From Sipunculus nudus (Eukaryota; Annelida; Sipuncula; Golfingiida; Sipunculidae), in the NCBI GenBank assembly GCA_026874595.1, contig CM049318.1, positions 29,106,956 through 29,170,955 on the forward strand: a stretch of 64,000 bases of DNA, given 5' to 3'. Shown in pieces: positions 1 to 14,000 of this stretch. How positions within the stretch are numbered: the first letter of the stretch is position 1; each line of letters opens with the position of its first letter. A program made the translations under genes and the position numbers. The notes below the pieces were generated by a model, which ran no database searches, had not been told where the DNA came from, and saw only the letters and a program-made list of their open reading frames with translations.

Positions 1-234
1 ACATACACGAAATTAATAATAGAATCAACACTTCTCTAGCACAAACATGCATGATGCCTTGTTGCGTATTTGTGTCATTTGAAAAAAAAACTTGATGCAA
101 AGTAAATAAAATGCCAAAATATACCAGTCACTGCATTTAGACCTCCATTTGGTCACATTCTCATATGCTCATGAGGTAAAAAGAAGGAGAACAAAAAAGA
201 TTAAAAAAAGATTTGGTTTGTTGAAGAGTCCAGT
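1..234. other. 3' flank of the FAMeT-repeat gene
   Basis: This stretch lies downstream of the gene 1 stop codon (minus strand) and would hold its 3' UTR. I see no minus-strand AATAAA hexamer here, so the polyadenylation site probably lies outside the window. No other gene is visible. Confidence 0.5.
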
Positions 235-451
235 CTATATGACCCATGCAGAGAACGAAATGGTCTGTAACCACTCGCCTTCAGAGTCGGCGTATTGCCA
301 GTCGGTTTTCGCTGTGGTGCCTGTGGAAAAAGTAAGTGCTGCCACCTGGAGAGGAGGTGTGGTCAGAGTGATGAAACTTCCAACACCGGCAGTATCCCGT
401 CCGGCATCCAGCTTGTTGTTCGCCCAGCGTACCCAAATAGACTTCATCTCA
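235..451 (-). CDS. FAMeT gene exon 21 (second half of repeat 9, stop)
   Basis: This terminal exon begins after acceptor TTCCAG, completes a split Asn codon (AA|T) and reads SIWVRW before ending at TAG. The usual G-x-G turn is replaced by AGRD. The tail is short and hydrophilic apart from its last residues, with no membrane anchor. Confidence 0.85.
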
Positions 452-3400
452 CTGGAACGCAAAGATACAAAGCTTAAGTTCTTTTATATTAAAAAATATA
501 AATAAATTGTGACAAGGATCCTTAGGAAATATGGATCCCGAGTTTCTACAAGTAATACTATTGTAGCATGTGTGTGTTGAACTCTTCAAAGACTTACGAA
601 AAGTCATTCACCAGTGATGCTGTGCATTGTTTCATGGATATTTGAATTGGTCAAGTGTAAAGCTGTAAGCCAGAAAGGCCCTCGGAGGCGAAACCCTAAC
701 AATAACATATTCTATGTAGGCTTGGACATCATTATCTGAAGATCAGGGAGTTTTCCGGTGGGCCGATGATATAAATTAAATTCTGATACCAGTGGGCCGA
801 TGTAAAATATTTTGGACATCTTTCACTGCACTTTACTGAGCCTCTTTTCGTCCCAGTCTGGTTTTGTGTGTAGTTGAAGACTGGGAAAGATTCTGTATGA
901 TATCTATTTGACTTCTATTAGATGATATCCATTGGACCTCCAATGGGTGATATCCATTTGAATTACGGTTGAAAGGAACATTTGTTAAACAGGTGACAGA
1001 TCGAGCAACATCCTTCCGCCAGAGGTAGTTTCTACTCAAAACGAACTTCTTCCAGTAAGGGACGGCCAGGACTACTTGTAACTGTCAAACATTAAAATCA
1101 GAATTTCTTACAGTTCAAGGAAACAACTTCTGTTTACAATTCACATGTGCATACTTACAAAATATTACTCATTCCACATACACCCATGTTAATGTAATTT
1201 GCCTTGAAACAAATCTTGTCCAACATATTTGAACGGAAAAATTGCCCACTTCACAACATCTTTACCTAGGCTGCCTGCGCATTCAGCACCCCGCTGCATT
1301 GTGGGTGCCAGATGTAGACGCCCACAAACCCTAAGCAGCAGAGTCTTACTCCTGTGATTCTACGAAGTGTGAACTCACTTGCAATTTAACAACCCCGGGG
1401 TTAAAGCTGTGGCTGCAGGATTTGTGGATCGTCCTTGGTAAATCGCTGATTGTGTGTTCTTGGTGTGACCGAAGCGTACTGTGTAGAGAAGAGACGTCTC
1501 CTTCCACGCCTCGCTAAACAACCGGATACGGATGTCCTCACACGCCCTCACCCGGAAGGTGAAATTGGTCTTAGCCGGAAGTACCCAGATCTTGTTGTCG
1601 CGGTTGTCCTTCCCGTAAAACTGGTAAGTATCGCCTGTCAATGGAATGGCAAAATATTAGGCTGCAGTTATATATCCAAGAAGATATTATATTTGCTTTC
1701 TTATGATAAAAAAATATTATATTTGTATTATTAAACATTTTAATATGATCTGAAATAGACGTGTATGATGTCTGTATGTGCGCTCCTCTGCGGGAAAAAT
1801 GTTATATGTTGATAAATAATGGGGAAAATAAATACAATATAAGACTCGGGGGTGGGGGGTGGGGGGTATTACAGGTATGGCGACTAATGGCGTAGCCTAG
1901 TGGTAATGCGCTGGACTGTGGGTATCTCAAAAGAACCTATGGGATTTTGTCTCATATCGCAACGACAGGTTTTAAATTCCTGCGTATTTCTGGTTCCGTT
2001 TTTATACAACCTGAAATTCAATTTTTAATATAAATATCATACTTATCGTGCTATTACTTTCACTTTCATTCAAAAGATGGTGTCACATTACTTAAATAAT
2101 TATTTTGGAAAATATGATTTGCTGATGACGTCATACCCTGGGTATTTGAGAAGTCCCATTCGGCTTGTCTGTTCCTGGGAGAGTTTACCGTCATAGAGGA
2201 AATTCCTGGAGGATTTGACGGATTACAGGATACCAGCTGGTTGTCCCCGATGACCGGGCCCTGTCCGAGTCTGATGCTGGCCTCAGACCACGTGACCCAG
2301 AGAACCTGGTAGTCCGTACAAGAGAGGATGTTTGGAGTGACGTCACTGCCACATGACGTGTACGTCATCCCGTTTCGTAGTCGAATTTCTGATACTGTGT
2401 TGTTCAGTGAGATCTGTAAAACCATGAATAAATGACCAAATGAAAGAAAAATCGATATGACACAACATTAAGCTCACCAAGTTGTCTTATTTATTAATCG
2501 ACAGATAAATAGGAGTATTTTATGACAGCCTTGGAATTCAACCGACTGTCAAATAGACAAGAAAAAAAGGAATTCTTTATATCACCTAACGATAATTATA
2601 TATTAATCATTTATAAATGTCGGCAAAATCATTCTTGATTTACATTAAAAAAATATTAAGTCCAATGCCATAAAAAGGAGAATTTAAATCCGTTAGAAAG
2701 GAAAAATCACATGTTAATGCAAAATGCTTTTCACGACTGGAAATGTGTCCACTCTAGACAACATCACAAAAAAAATACTAACATCTATGCAAACTCTACA
2801 TTATACATGTATATACACGTTTACTTCCTAAGATACTAAATAAGTCTATACCTCGTATGCATTATATAGATAGACTCCCGGAATCTCGGCCAATATAAGG
2901 TTAGCTTGCATGCAGGCTTTGACGCGGAACACGGCAGAATTCTGGCCGTATGTCGTTAACCAGGTGGTTGGCCGGGGCGGAGTCAGCGTACCTGTCAATA
3001 CGTGCACCTCCCGTCCTGAAAGTTACAGTGTGTCACCTTAAGTACACAAAATATTGAAAGCATATTTGAAAATAAAACCATTTATTGATTTACGTAAACA
3101 CGTGTAGCCTTTTTTTTGTATTAAAATGACTGATGTATAATATATTGCTTTTATGTTTGGGAGGTATGCTGTAAAACAGACGCAGCATCAGTTGGGAAAA
3201 ATATTGATATCAAATATACAGATTCATATTAAGTGACCAATGAAGGGATAGGGGTTAAATGATCTGATATAGCCTTCTATATTATTTTAGAAAGCGAATC
3301 ACTTTCCCACAGAAGAAAAACATGTTTCACGCTCCGACACGAGTCTCGGTTTTAACCAAAGGACAGTAACAACAAGGGAAACATGAAACAAGTTTTATTT

Positions 3401-6031
3401 AAACGAATTAAGGAAATGTGCTTTAATCTGTAAAAAACACAAATAGTTTTTACTTTAAGTGAAATTATAATAAATTATTGTGTATAAGCATGTCCCAAAT
3501 TAAAAAAAAACCTAAAAATTAGTTGGGTATATTTTTTTGGGTTGTATATTTTCTGAGACACATAACTTCAATATGATCTGATGGAATTAGCCTAAAGTTT
3601 CGGAAAAAATAGGTACAAATAAGTGCTTAATTTAAGTAAATCTCATTTTATTAGTGTTCGAGTTTAAGTTGTATTTGTTGCAGGAAGCATAGCTATAAAG
3701 GAAACGGTACCCTGCGGCTGTTTGGGAATGGAAAATAATCGCGAAAATGAAACTGTTGTGTATAAGACACCTAATCTACACTGGTGAACGGCCAATTATA
3801 AGAGTCTTATTCGCACTGTATGTATACGTTATCCACACGAACGACGTACGTCTGTAGATTAAAAGGTTAATCATTTTTATAGTAAAAAATAACATACTTT
3901 ATGTTACCTGCATGTAAATCAAAGATAAACATCATAAGAAATATCCAATCTTGAAATCATCTGCCTATATTAGATGTGAATACGGAGATACTATATGTGT
4001 ACATCACTGCATGCCTGGTAAGATCGCAAAAAATAAGTCCTAGCGAAACAATGATGTGGCAAAAATCGCGAAGTATTAGCCACGCGAATATGAATTGCTA
4101 TATGAAGTATGTTACACAAGAGTAGTCAACTGTCAACTGAGGATATGTACCTGAAGATCTTGGAAGCACCCAGTCACCGTCTACAGATTCTGAACCTGAC
4201 AGGGCCAAGCTATGGACTTCCACAGGGTTTGGGTCTGTCCATTGTAAAAATCGGCCCCGGTACAAATCGCCCGCGCCAATGTGGAAATCCCCGCCACTCC
4301 ATGAAAACCAGAAATTCCGGGACTGGTCACAACTGAGGATGTCGGGAGTCGAGACAGTACGGACTTGGGGAGGCTGATCCGCCACGGAGCGTTCTATGTA
4401 ACTGACGTTGTTGTTCGCTCCGATTACTGCCTCGTACGCTATGTCGCCAGTACGGTCTGACCTGTAGAATAAAAAATACTTAAAGAGTATCTCTGCCCAA
4501 GTGAAAATACAATAGTTTATATTACGATCAAGAAAACTGAATGATTGAAGTTGCTTTATATTAATGGTGGCGACGTGAGATTTTGATGGATCTGATATAT
4601 TATATGCCCATAGGGCTTATAGGTGCATTTACACAGGAAAACCATAGGTTTTGTTACGAAAACAAGTTAAACAGCACATACGTTCAAGAAAAAGTACATC
4701 CGTACGGAGGTTTTGGTTACACTTGTGAGTTAGTGTGTCTGTCGGCAGAAATATGCGAAAAGTTACAGTACCGATCGTAATCTGTAAAATGTTCAAAGAG
4801 ACCTGGGACAGCGAAACCCCAGGATAAAGAAGCAGATGAGGCCGGGGATCAAGTAATATTTTTTTTTCCTCTGTAGAGATACGGGATCTATTGATTGGGA
4901 TTCTAGATATTTTCTAAAGAATCAAGCAGACTTAAAGGAGAAAAAATTGATAGACATGTATGCCCGCGTCAAATTTTATTCAATTTTTATTTTCAATAGA
5001 AACTTACCAATTTTGATCTAATGCCGCTCGGACATTTCTATCAAGAAGATAAAATCATACAATTTTGATAAAATTTCCATTGTTATGTTGTGCTTTTACT
5101 AGTTTGGCAAAATAGATATGTTATTATCATGATTTTCCCTTATCATTTGACATTTTTATCGGAACATACAGAAAAAAATAAAAATAAAAAATAGCCCGCC
5201 CACATAAATTTCTGATAAAAAAAGTGCCTGAGAACCAAACCTTAATTATTATCATTTTGCCTTACCTGTACAAGGCAATTCTGGCTCCCCTACACTGTCT
5301 GACCTTAAACCGGATTACGGGGTTGGTTGTTATTAGCCGCAGGTAGCTGTAACTGTACTGTGGGGGAGCCATGAACATTATAGTTTCCTCTGAAAGATAA
5401 AATATTGGAAGGAATCAGTTACCGCGAGAAATTTTGCAAATCTACGGAGATACTAAATACATGCAATCACATTTTGAACAAATCTTTGACCCCGATACCC
5501 TTTGCCTTGGCGGAAAGTCATAAATACAATAAACAAATGCACAGTTTTTTCAAGATGTAAAAAGAAAGAGGTTGGATTCGTGACGCTTCATTCCTTAAAA
5601 TCATAACCGTTGTCTTTCAATTTATATATCCAAAATCGACCATCAAACCTTAAAATGATAACGTACGGAAAATAAAGACGAAAGTGTACATGTGGCACAG
5701 ACTCATAAAAAGTAAAATATTATGAAAATCGTTTGGTTAACCTTTATAGTTAGCTTTGTAAGGTTTGATTTGGGCTGATATATGAACTAACCTCTGTTTG
5801 TGGGTACGTCCCAAATACCCGTCTGCCTCGCCGGGGTTTTCATGGAGTAATGATGGATGTTGCTGGGCTGTGGATCCCGCCAGGTCAATATGGTGTTTTT
5901 TCCCACCACCGACCCTCGTCCCGTCTCCAGGAGACCATCTTTCCAAGACACCCAGAAAAACCTGCAAAACATTAAAGCTTTTCATCGTTATATCTGTTTA
6001 TATTAAAGACATTTCTAAAGGGAGGATTCAC

Positions 6032-6100
<69 letters not shown>

Positions 6101-7934
6101 AAGAGGGACAGCAAGGCAGAGAGCTTCACACACAGTACTACTATTGTGAAGACGACTCAATAATACTTATTTTTGTAGTTAATTGGAGTGTAAGTGACCA
6201 ATTGGATAACAGATCCAGAGGTACATGTGATATCAGAATGGACTAATGTCCCGGTATTCACTTCCCGGCGCGACTTCCGCCATGAGAGACACACTGCAGA
6301 GAGGGCTCAAAAGTATCTTGTCTGAAATGACTGACTTGGAGTAAAGGAATGTTGCCACGTGATTCCATAAGAATTTAACTCTCTGGAAGGTAAAAGCTAA
6401 AATTGGGTTACATTCTTTAAGTATGTGCGTTTTAGGCATCTGGTGCTAAATTTGTTTAGCTGTCTCGTACCATTTCAGCTAATTAGAGGGCAAAATAGAC
6501 ATACTTTTTTAACAGACTAGAGAAAGGTAGATAGACGATAGAAGAACCCATTAGGCTCCTCTGATGTCTGTTTATTTCTATTATTTCTACCCTAAAGGAT
6601 TGGACGTAGACTAAAGGTTTAGACATTTGAGAGTATTCAGACTGTCTAAATCTTGAGAAACTAAAAAAAGACAAAATAGCAGAGTTTTGGATTTTACCTG
6701 GCCCCGTGCATGGAGCACATTGGATGCAAAAGAATGCATCTTATGATTATTCTAAAGTGCCTATTAGAACATACAATATAGTAGCCACCAAGGGTGACCA
6801 AAATGTTAAATATATCTGAGAGTGCATTTTTGTCACCACCCCATGTATGCACTTGGGTGCATGGGATTCTAAGCTCTGTATGATCTGTGTCTATAACAGG
6901 GGAAACCCCATCTGTATATTGGGTATTTCATTTATCGAAGACAAAATTCTGTTATGATATGCTAATTGCATAAATTCCAAATCTAAATATGTCAATAACC
7001 CTTACAAAACGGGACCAGTACTCAAAACATTGTCACCACTACGTATAGATTCATACTGCTTCTGACATGGCCGTTATGAGCAGTACGACACGTGTCTTCT
7101 TAGACCAAAATACACAATAACTAAAGTAAAATGCACTTTCATTTGCCAATATGTTGCAATTGAATTGAAAATAAGATAATTTTTGCCATGGTTAAGAATT
7201 TTTAATGTCACCCTATCCACGAAACTGATAATAAAGCTGCCTTTTCCGAAAAATACGATCGTATCGTGTTCAAACGCTACTTGTCTCTATGTATAGGGAG
7301 GCGACGAAACAGTCTTCCGTTAACAGTGCAAGACGTTTCGTCGCTGGAGGCGACTAACAATATAACAATATACGGGGGTTTACTACATTACCTACCTGGG
7401 ACCGTCACAGTTTAAGATTCCTTGCGTAATAACCGATTCCACGATCTGTTTCTTTCCATCTCTCAACACAGTCAACGTGTTCTCATTGCTGCCAAAAGTG
7501 AACTCCCTCGTGCCAAGTGCTGGAAAAAAAATAATAAAAAAAAGCCATATAATGAATAAACATAATTAATCAATACCAGTTAATTTAAGACCACTTAAGG
7601 ATTTAATTATATGAATGATAACATGTTTATGCCATAATTATTTATACGAATGATAACATGTTTATGCCATAATTATTTATACGAATGATAACATGTTTAT
7701 GCCATAATTATTTATACGAATGTTAACATGTTTATGCCAGAATTATTTATACGAATGATAACATGCTTATGCCCTAATTATTTATACGAATGATAACATG
7801 TTTATACCATAAAATAAATTAAAATGATACATGTACAGGAAAACCTCGCCTCGTGACCACCTCGGTCTAAGGACCAACTCGAAAATGCGACCACTTGATC
7901 GATGTCCTGTTGGTGGTCGTAATTCCGAAAATTT

Positions 7935-7979
<45 letters not shown>

Positions 7980-8010
7980 CAATGTAATACTTACAGAAAA
8001 ACCGAGATTT

Positions 8011-8055
<45 letters not shown>

Positions 8056-11000
8056 CAATGTAATACATATAAATTTCAATACATCATGCAGGAAACCTTA
8101 ATATTGTACCATATATAATTATTTTGATTTCATGATATTGTACGACAGTACAGTTTCGTAAGGACAGCTTACAGCTGTGCGAACTCCTAAAGGTATACAC
8201 TGAAATATGTGGGGTTTTTTTTTGGGGGGGGGGGGGTATTAAGAATCAATGGAATCGTATAGTGTAGATGCAAATGGATAAGTATTTCGTAACTTACGTG
8301 ATAGTCCCCGGATGTCAGACAGGAGGAGGGAAGCATCTGCGCAAGCTTGAACTCGGAAGAAAAGTGATGTGTCGGCGACCACGTCCAGCCATATCCGTGT
8401 GTACTGATTGCTACTTACGACTCTGGTCATGCTACCTGGTGGTTTAAATAAGAACTACTGGTCAATGCATTTTTTTCTGTTAACCGCCACTCTCTCAAAC
8501 AGAAATAAATCATAACAAAGCTCACGGATCCTAAGACCAAATGTGACATCGGTGGCTCAGTAGATGGCTCAGTCCTACCCTGTCATGCACCTGCTTGAAT
8601 TTTTAGAATGCATCACGAATCAATTACAATTGAATGAGCTGTACCACTAAACTGTAAGCGAAATGGACGAAGTTGTTGCAAAGCAACAATGAAAAATTTA
8701 CATGTCACGGCTATTCATTTAGGTATATAGGTAATTTGAGTATTGTCCTTTAACTCTCTGAGTAGGTTTAGGTGGATCTGTCTGTGTAACTACAATACAT
8801 TATTTGTGTTTGTTTGGGTATGGTCATGTATGTGTGGAACTAGTGCTGCCCCAGGGGCGGATCAAGGATTTAGGGAAATGAGGGGTCCAACCCAGAAGGA
8901 CCAATGGAAAACCTAAAATAAAAGTCCTCCAGTGCCGGAAGGGGGGGGGGGGGTCCAGGTGGTTAAATTGGTCTGAACCCCTTAAGAGTTTCTGTGGCCT
9001 ACGATACCTTGTGTGAATATAGGTGCAAGTACTTAATTGTGTGTGCATTTGATGTACAACATACCTATACTGTTGATGTGTCTACCGTGAGTGTGTGTTT
9101 CTGTGTGAGCGATCTGTCAGTACAGTAGCTGCATATGACTGGTCTGTGTGTGTGAGAAAGAGAAAGAAGGAGTGAGTTGTAGCTTTATTGCCTTTGTAAG
9201 GCTGGGATGTGTGTTAATCTCACCGGATTGCACGAACGGACAGAAAACCCGCGAAAATCAGTCATCCGCTTATATATGTTGGCTTAAGTTGTTGCGGATG
9301 CATCTCGGGGGTTGCTACGTAACGGGATTTGAACGCTTATAACGAACAACAAACGGACAAGGAACGCATAGGAACTGATGAACAACGGACTGACTAACGA
9401 ACACCAACGGGTAGGAACGGAATGGGAACGGACAGTTAACGGAAAAGGAACGTACGAAACGTATGAGTAGCGTAGAAGGAACGTACAAACCAGTCTAGTA
9501 CCGGAGAAGGAACGGAGAGGAAACAGTTAGTAAACGGATACAACGTATCGCTAACGGTCATATGACTGACCATATTATAGGGGGGGGGGGGACAGGATGC
9601 AAATACGTTGCTTTTACGGAGAATGCACGGTCCATTTCCGGTCTAAGTTCGTCCCGTATACGTTTCTTTGCCTGAGTTCTTCCGTTTCTTCCCTTAAATG
9701 TACGTTACCTATCCGTTCACTGTCAGTTCTGTTCCTTTACGCTTCCGTTACTTGTACGTAAGTGTCCGTCGAACATACGGTAAATGTACTGTACTTCTAT
9801 GTTTCATCCGTTCTTTGTCCGGTAATAACCCGTGTGAGCAATAAGCAATCACCGGAGACGAATGGAGACTAACGGAGAAGTCCAGTATGACAAACGCATG
9901 AGAAATTGATAAAACGGAAGCTTAACGGATAAGTAACGAATAAGTAACGGAGACTTTTTTTCCGGCAGCCATCCCAAATGTCACGCCGTTTCTACCGGAG
10001 GTTCCCGGTCATGAAACGTAGTCGGCGGTAGAGAACATGGGACAAAACGAATGCTAACGTACATCAACGGAGGGACATTGTGGGTCTTCGTTCGCTCTCC
10101 GTTCGTGCAATCCGGTGAGATGTGACAGGGCCTTAAGGTTGTGCTATACCTATAATGTTTCTGTGTGTGTTACCTGTGTGTGTATGTTTGAGATATACCT
10201 ATGTTGTTATTGTGTGTGTAGTCCCTGTCTGTCTGTATGTTTGAGATATACTTATGTTGTTGCTGTGTGTGTTACCTGTTTGTGTATGTTTATGAAATAC
10301 CTATGTTGTTGCTTGTGTGTGTTACCTGTGTGTGTGTCTTTAAGATAAAACTTTATTGTTGCTGTGTGTGTTACCTGTGTGTGTATGTTTGAGATAAACC
10401 TTTGTTATAACTGTGTGTGTTACCTGTGTCTATATGTTTGAGATAAACCTTTGTTATTGCTGCGTATTACCTGTGTCTGTATGTTTGAGATAAATCTTTG
10501 TTATTGCTATGTGTGACCTGTGTGTTAATGTTTGAGATAAACATTTGTTATTGCTGTGGTGTTACCTTTGTGTGTATGTTTGAGATAAACCTATGTTATT
10601 GCTGTGTGTGTTACCTGTGTGTGTATGTTTGAGATAAACCTTTGTTATTGCTGTGTGTGTTACCTGTGTGTGTATGTTTGAGATAAACTTTTGTTGTTGC
10701 TGTGTGTGTTACCTCTGTGTGTATGTTTGAGATAAATCTTTGTTATTGCTGTGTGTGTTACCTGCGTGTGTATGTTTGAGATAAACCTTTGTTGTTGCTG
10801 TGTATGTTAATAGTGTGTGTTTGTTTAAGATACATGTATACCTTTGTTGTTGCTGTGTGTTACCTGTGTGTGTATGTTTGAGATATACCTATATTGTTGC
10901 TGTACGTGAACTGCGCCTCATAATCAGCGACACCGGAGAGTGACATGGTAGATATGTCATTAAAATTGTACTCCGAACCCCAGTTGGCCAGAGCACGTTG

Positions 11001-14000
11001 CGGGCTGTCTGTGCCGCCAGTACCCATCTAAAATAAAAACAAAACATCTATATGATCTATGGGGCTAAGTGAAAAGCTGCGTTTCAATTGAGAGTACCAC
11101 ATATTATTTAATTTTACCAAGTTGCAAAATCCATGTAAAATGAATAAGATTATATCACACCCCATGTGCGGTGTACTTCCTAGTTAACGTACAATACCGG
11201 AAAAGTGGATAAAATGGTGCCTGATGCGGCGTACCCGAAGGTATGCCATATAAGGAGAAACATATTCGACATTCTGTATACACTCATTTTCTAAATTAAA
11301 AGCAATTTATGAATTTATTGGTAATTCATATGAGGAATTGGTGGTTGTCAATTCAGGAGTAAGAAACATGAAGAACTGGGGCGTCAATGCGTGTTGGGGG
11401 GTTAGGTGGGGGGGGCTATTTTTACACCTTTATTGTTTGCTAGAGTATAATCATTATCTGAGCTATCTTGAGAACAATATTTTATATAAATATTGTCAAA
11501 AGGGAAGTCTATTTTGTATGATTTTATCTACTTTTACCAGGAGAGTGCTAATTAGAACCACTGGTAAAATACATCATCAGGTACATATATGAGAATGATG
11601 ACATCAAATATGTGCTGAGTAAATAAATGCATAATATCCTAAGTTTGTCATTCCAATTATTGTAATGCAGCTAACGTTTCTAACCTACTTTATACGCTGC
11701 GTGGACATTTAACTACTGGCCGTATGATCATTGCAATCGCAAACTGAACGACATTTATGTTAACTTTAAAAAGTATATAACCTTTAAAATTTTATTTCTA
11801 AAAAACCTTATACTTACTTAGTTGTTAGATTTTTGTCATATATATATATATTTATTTATTTATATAAAGTTATAGCCACGCACTTCGGCGCCGGTCGGGT
11901 GTCGCCGTAACGGGCTTCTGCCGGCACAATGCTGACGTTTGCAACCTACCGATCGGCACAAAAGATCTTAAAGATAGTAAAAAAACAAGGGACCCATGGG
12001 TCATGGCCCTCAGCTGTTATATATGATAAAAAATATGATTTAGGAAAGAGGCACATGCTTGTTTTGTGTGGTAATAAATATAAGCTTTATTATGAGTTGT
12101 TGGTGTTTAGCTTATGTATGATTTTGATAGTATCTTTGCAGACAGGGAAGAGGATTGATTTCATTTATTTTATTAACAAATGGAGTGCTATTGTCACACA
12201 GATTTTGACTTGGCCATATAACTTATAAGCAGCACATATAATAAAAGAGTTTAACTATTTATTAAAATTTAATAACAAATATTGTGCCAATATAATTTTT
12301 ATTAAAAAAATAAGAACATCATATGATTTTTTAAAATAAAATATAACTGAAATGATTATTAAAATAATATTATAGAGTATATTCATGAATGCAATCATGA
12401 ATACATTTTGAAAGTATCTGCACTGGTATTCAAATACTTTCATTTTTACCTGAATTCCCATTCTTAGGCAATCAAATTTTTTGATGCAGTACATATTCAT
12501 ATTCGTATTCAAATACATTTGCAAAGCATTCGCACCATGTCTAGTATTTATTCAGTTTTAGCCAAACAAAGATGTTGAGAATCCAGAATATACAAAATTC
12601 ACAAATTTAAATAATGATCATAAGAACATGGTTTTATGGCTTTTATTTATATTTAAAAAAATAAATGTAATATATTCACTTTGGACTACTTTCACATCAA
12701 TCTACACACTAGACACAGTAGGAATCTAGAATCAGTTAATATTATCAACTGCATCTTTGTCTATCATTAATTTCCTTCATATGATCCCTAATGATTAGTA
12801 ATGAATAATATGATTTATTTTTTATCATTAAAATTTCACTGAATAATACTATAGGTGACTGCATGGTGTTATTTGGAATAACATTGACATTGACATTCTA
12901 TCCATCCGTACAAGATTCTTACATCATCAGTAACTGCAAGTTAATTTTCTGTTACTCATCAACTAACAAATTCCTTTTCTATTAATTTTTCTTTAATTTG
13001 TTATAAAAAACCAATACAAAATTATTAATTTATTGTTTATTGTTATGTTGTTTTTCAAAACAACTACTAGATGAGTTGGGTTGGACACCTGGATCAACTG
13101 TGGCTGGGCATTAGCTGCCTGGCTGCACCAGTGTATGCTTCGCTCAAGCATGCATAATCTGATGAACGGTCAACAAGGTCAACATACAGGTGACTGAAGA
13201 GGGGCTGGATTAAGCCTGGGTCTGACATGGTCTCATAAAAACATTAATAAAAGCTACAATATTTGGCCAATTTCTTTCAGCTTTCTAAACTACAAAGATG
13301 AAATCCTTATGTGTGCATGATATGAAAATTATATCAACAGTGCTCTCAGGAAACAAACGTGCCATAGTCAAATTTCTGGCAAAATTTAAGGTACAAATTT
13401 TATATTTATACTAATAACTTATAACATTTGAAAAATTCAGAACTAATTTTTGGTATTCAATTGAATCTTGATTAAATAATGTTACATCCCTGACAAAAAA
13501 TCTCTAGCTTCAGCAATCCTCTTGTTAAGGGAGTAAATATATTTCTTGAATTTTTGAAACGTGCTTTATGTTTAGGCCCATAACTTAAAACTACGCAATA
13601 CTGACATCATTTCTGGCATGTGCATAGCGAATGTATAGAAAAATATGTATATTACATATGATCAAAGTCAGATCAGTGGTTTTGATATTAGGCAGTCTTA
13701 CAGTGTAACAATGGGTTTTTAATGGAAAAATGAAGTTTTTCATTAATATTTCGAAGGAATTAAGTCCTAGTGATCAAATTCTTGGCATGGTAGGTGATTT
13801 TGGAGACATCTAACTGTATGCTAAATTTAAGGAACTTAGAGCTGAAGCTGGGGAGCTGAGCTCTAGCAAACTGCATAACACTAGCTTGATGTAAACTTAA
13901 TGTGACATGGTGCTTGAAAACTTGAATAAAATCTACAGTTTTTGATCAACTGGTTTCAAATTTTTGTTGTTAACGGACAAAATGCTAACAAAAACATGCT

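Noticed and set aside
1877-1990. tRNA-like A-box (GTAGCCTAGTGGTAATGCG); similar hints near 16,255, 29,720 and 31,985
   Set aside because: None folds by eye into a full cloverleaf with matching acceptor stems; they are more likely old SINE heads than tRNA genes, and too degenerate to annotate.
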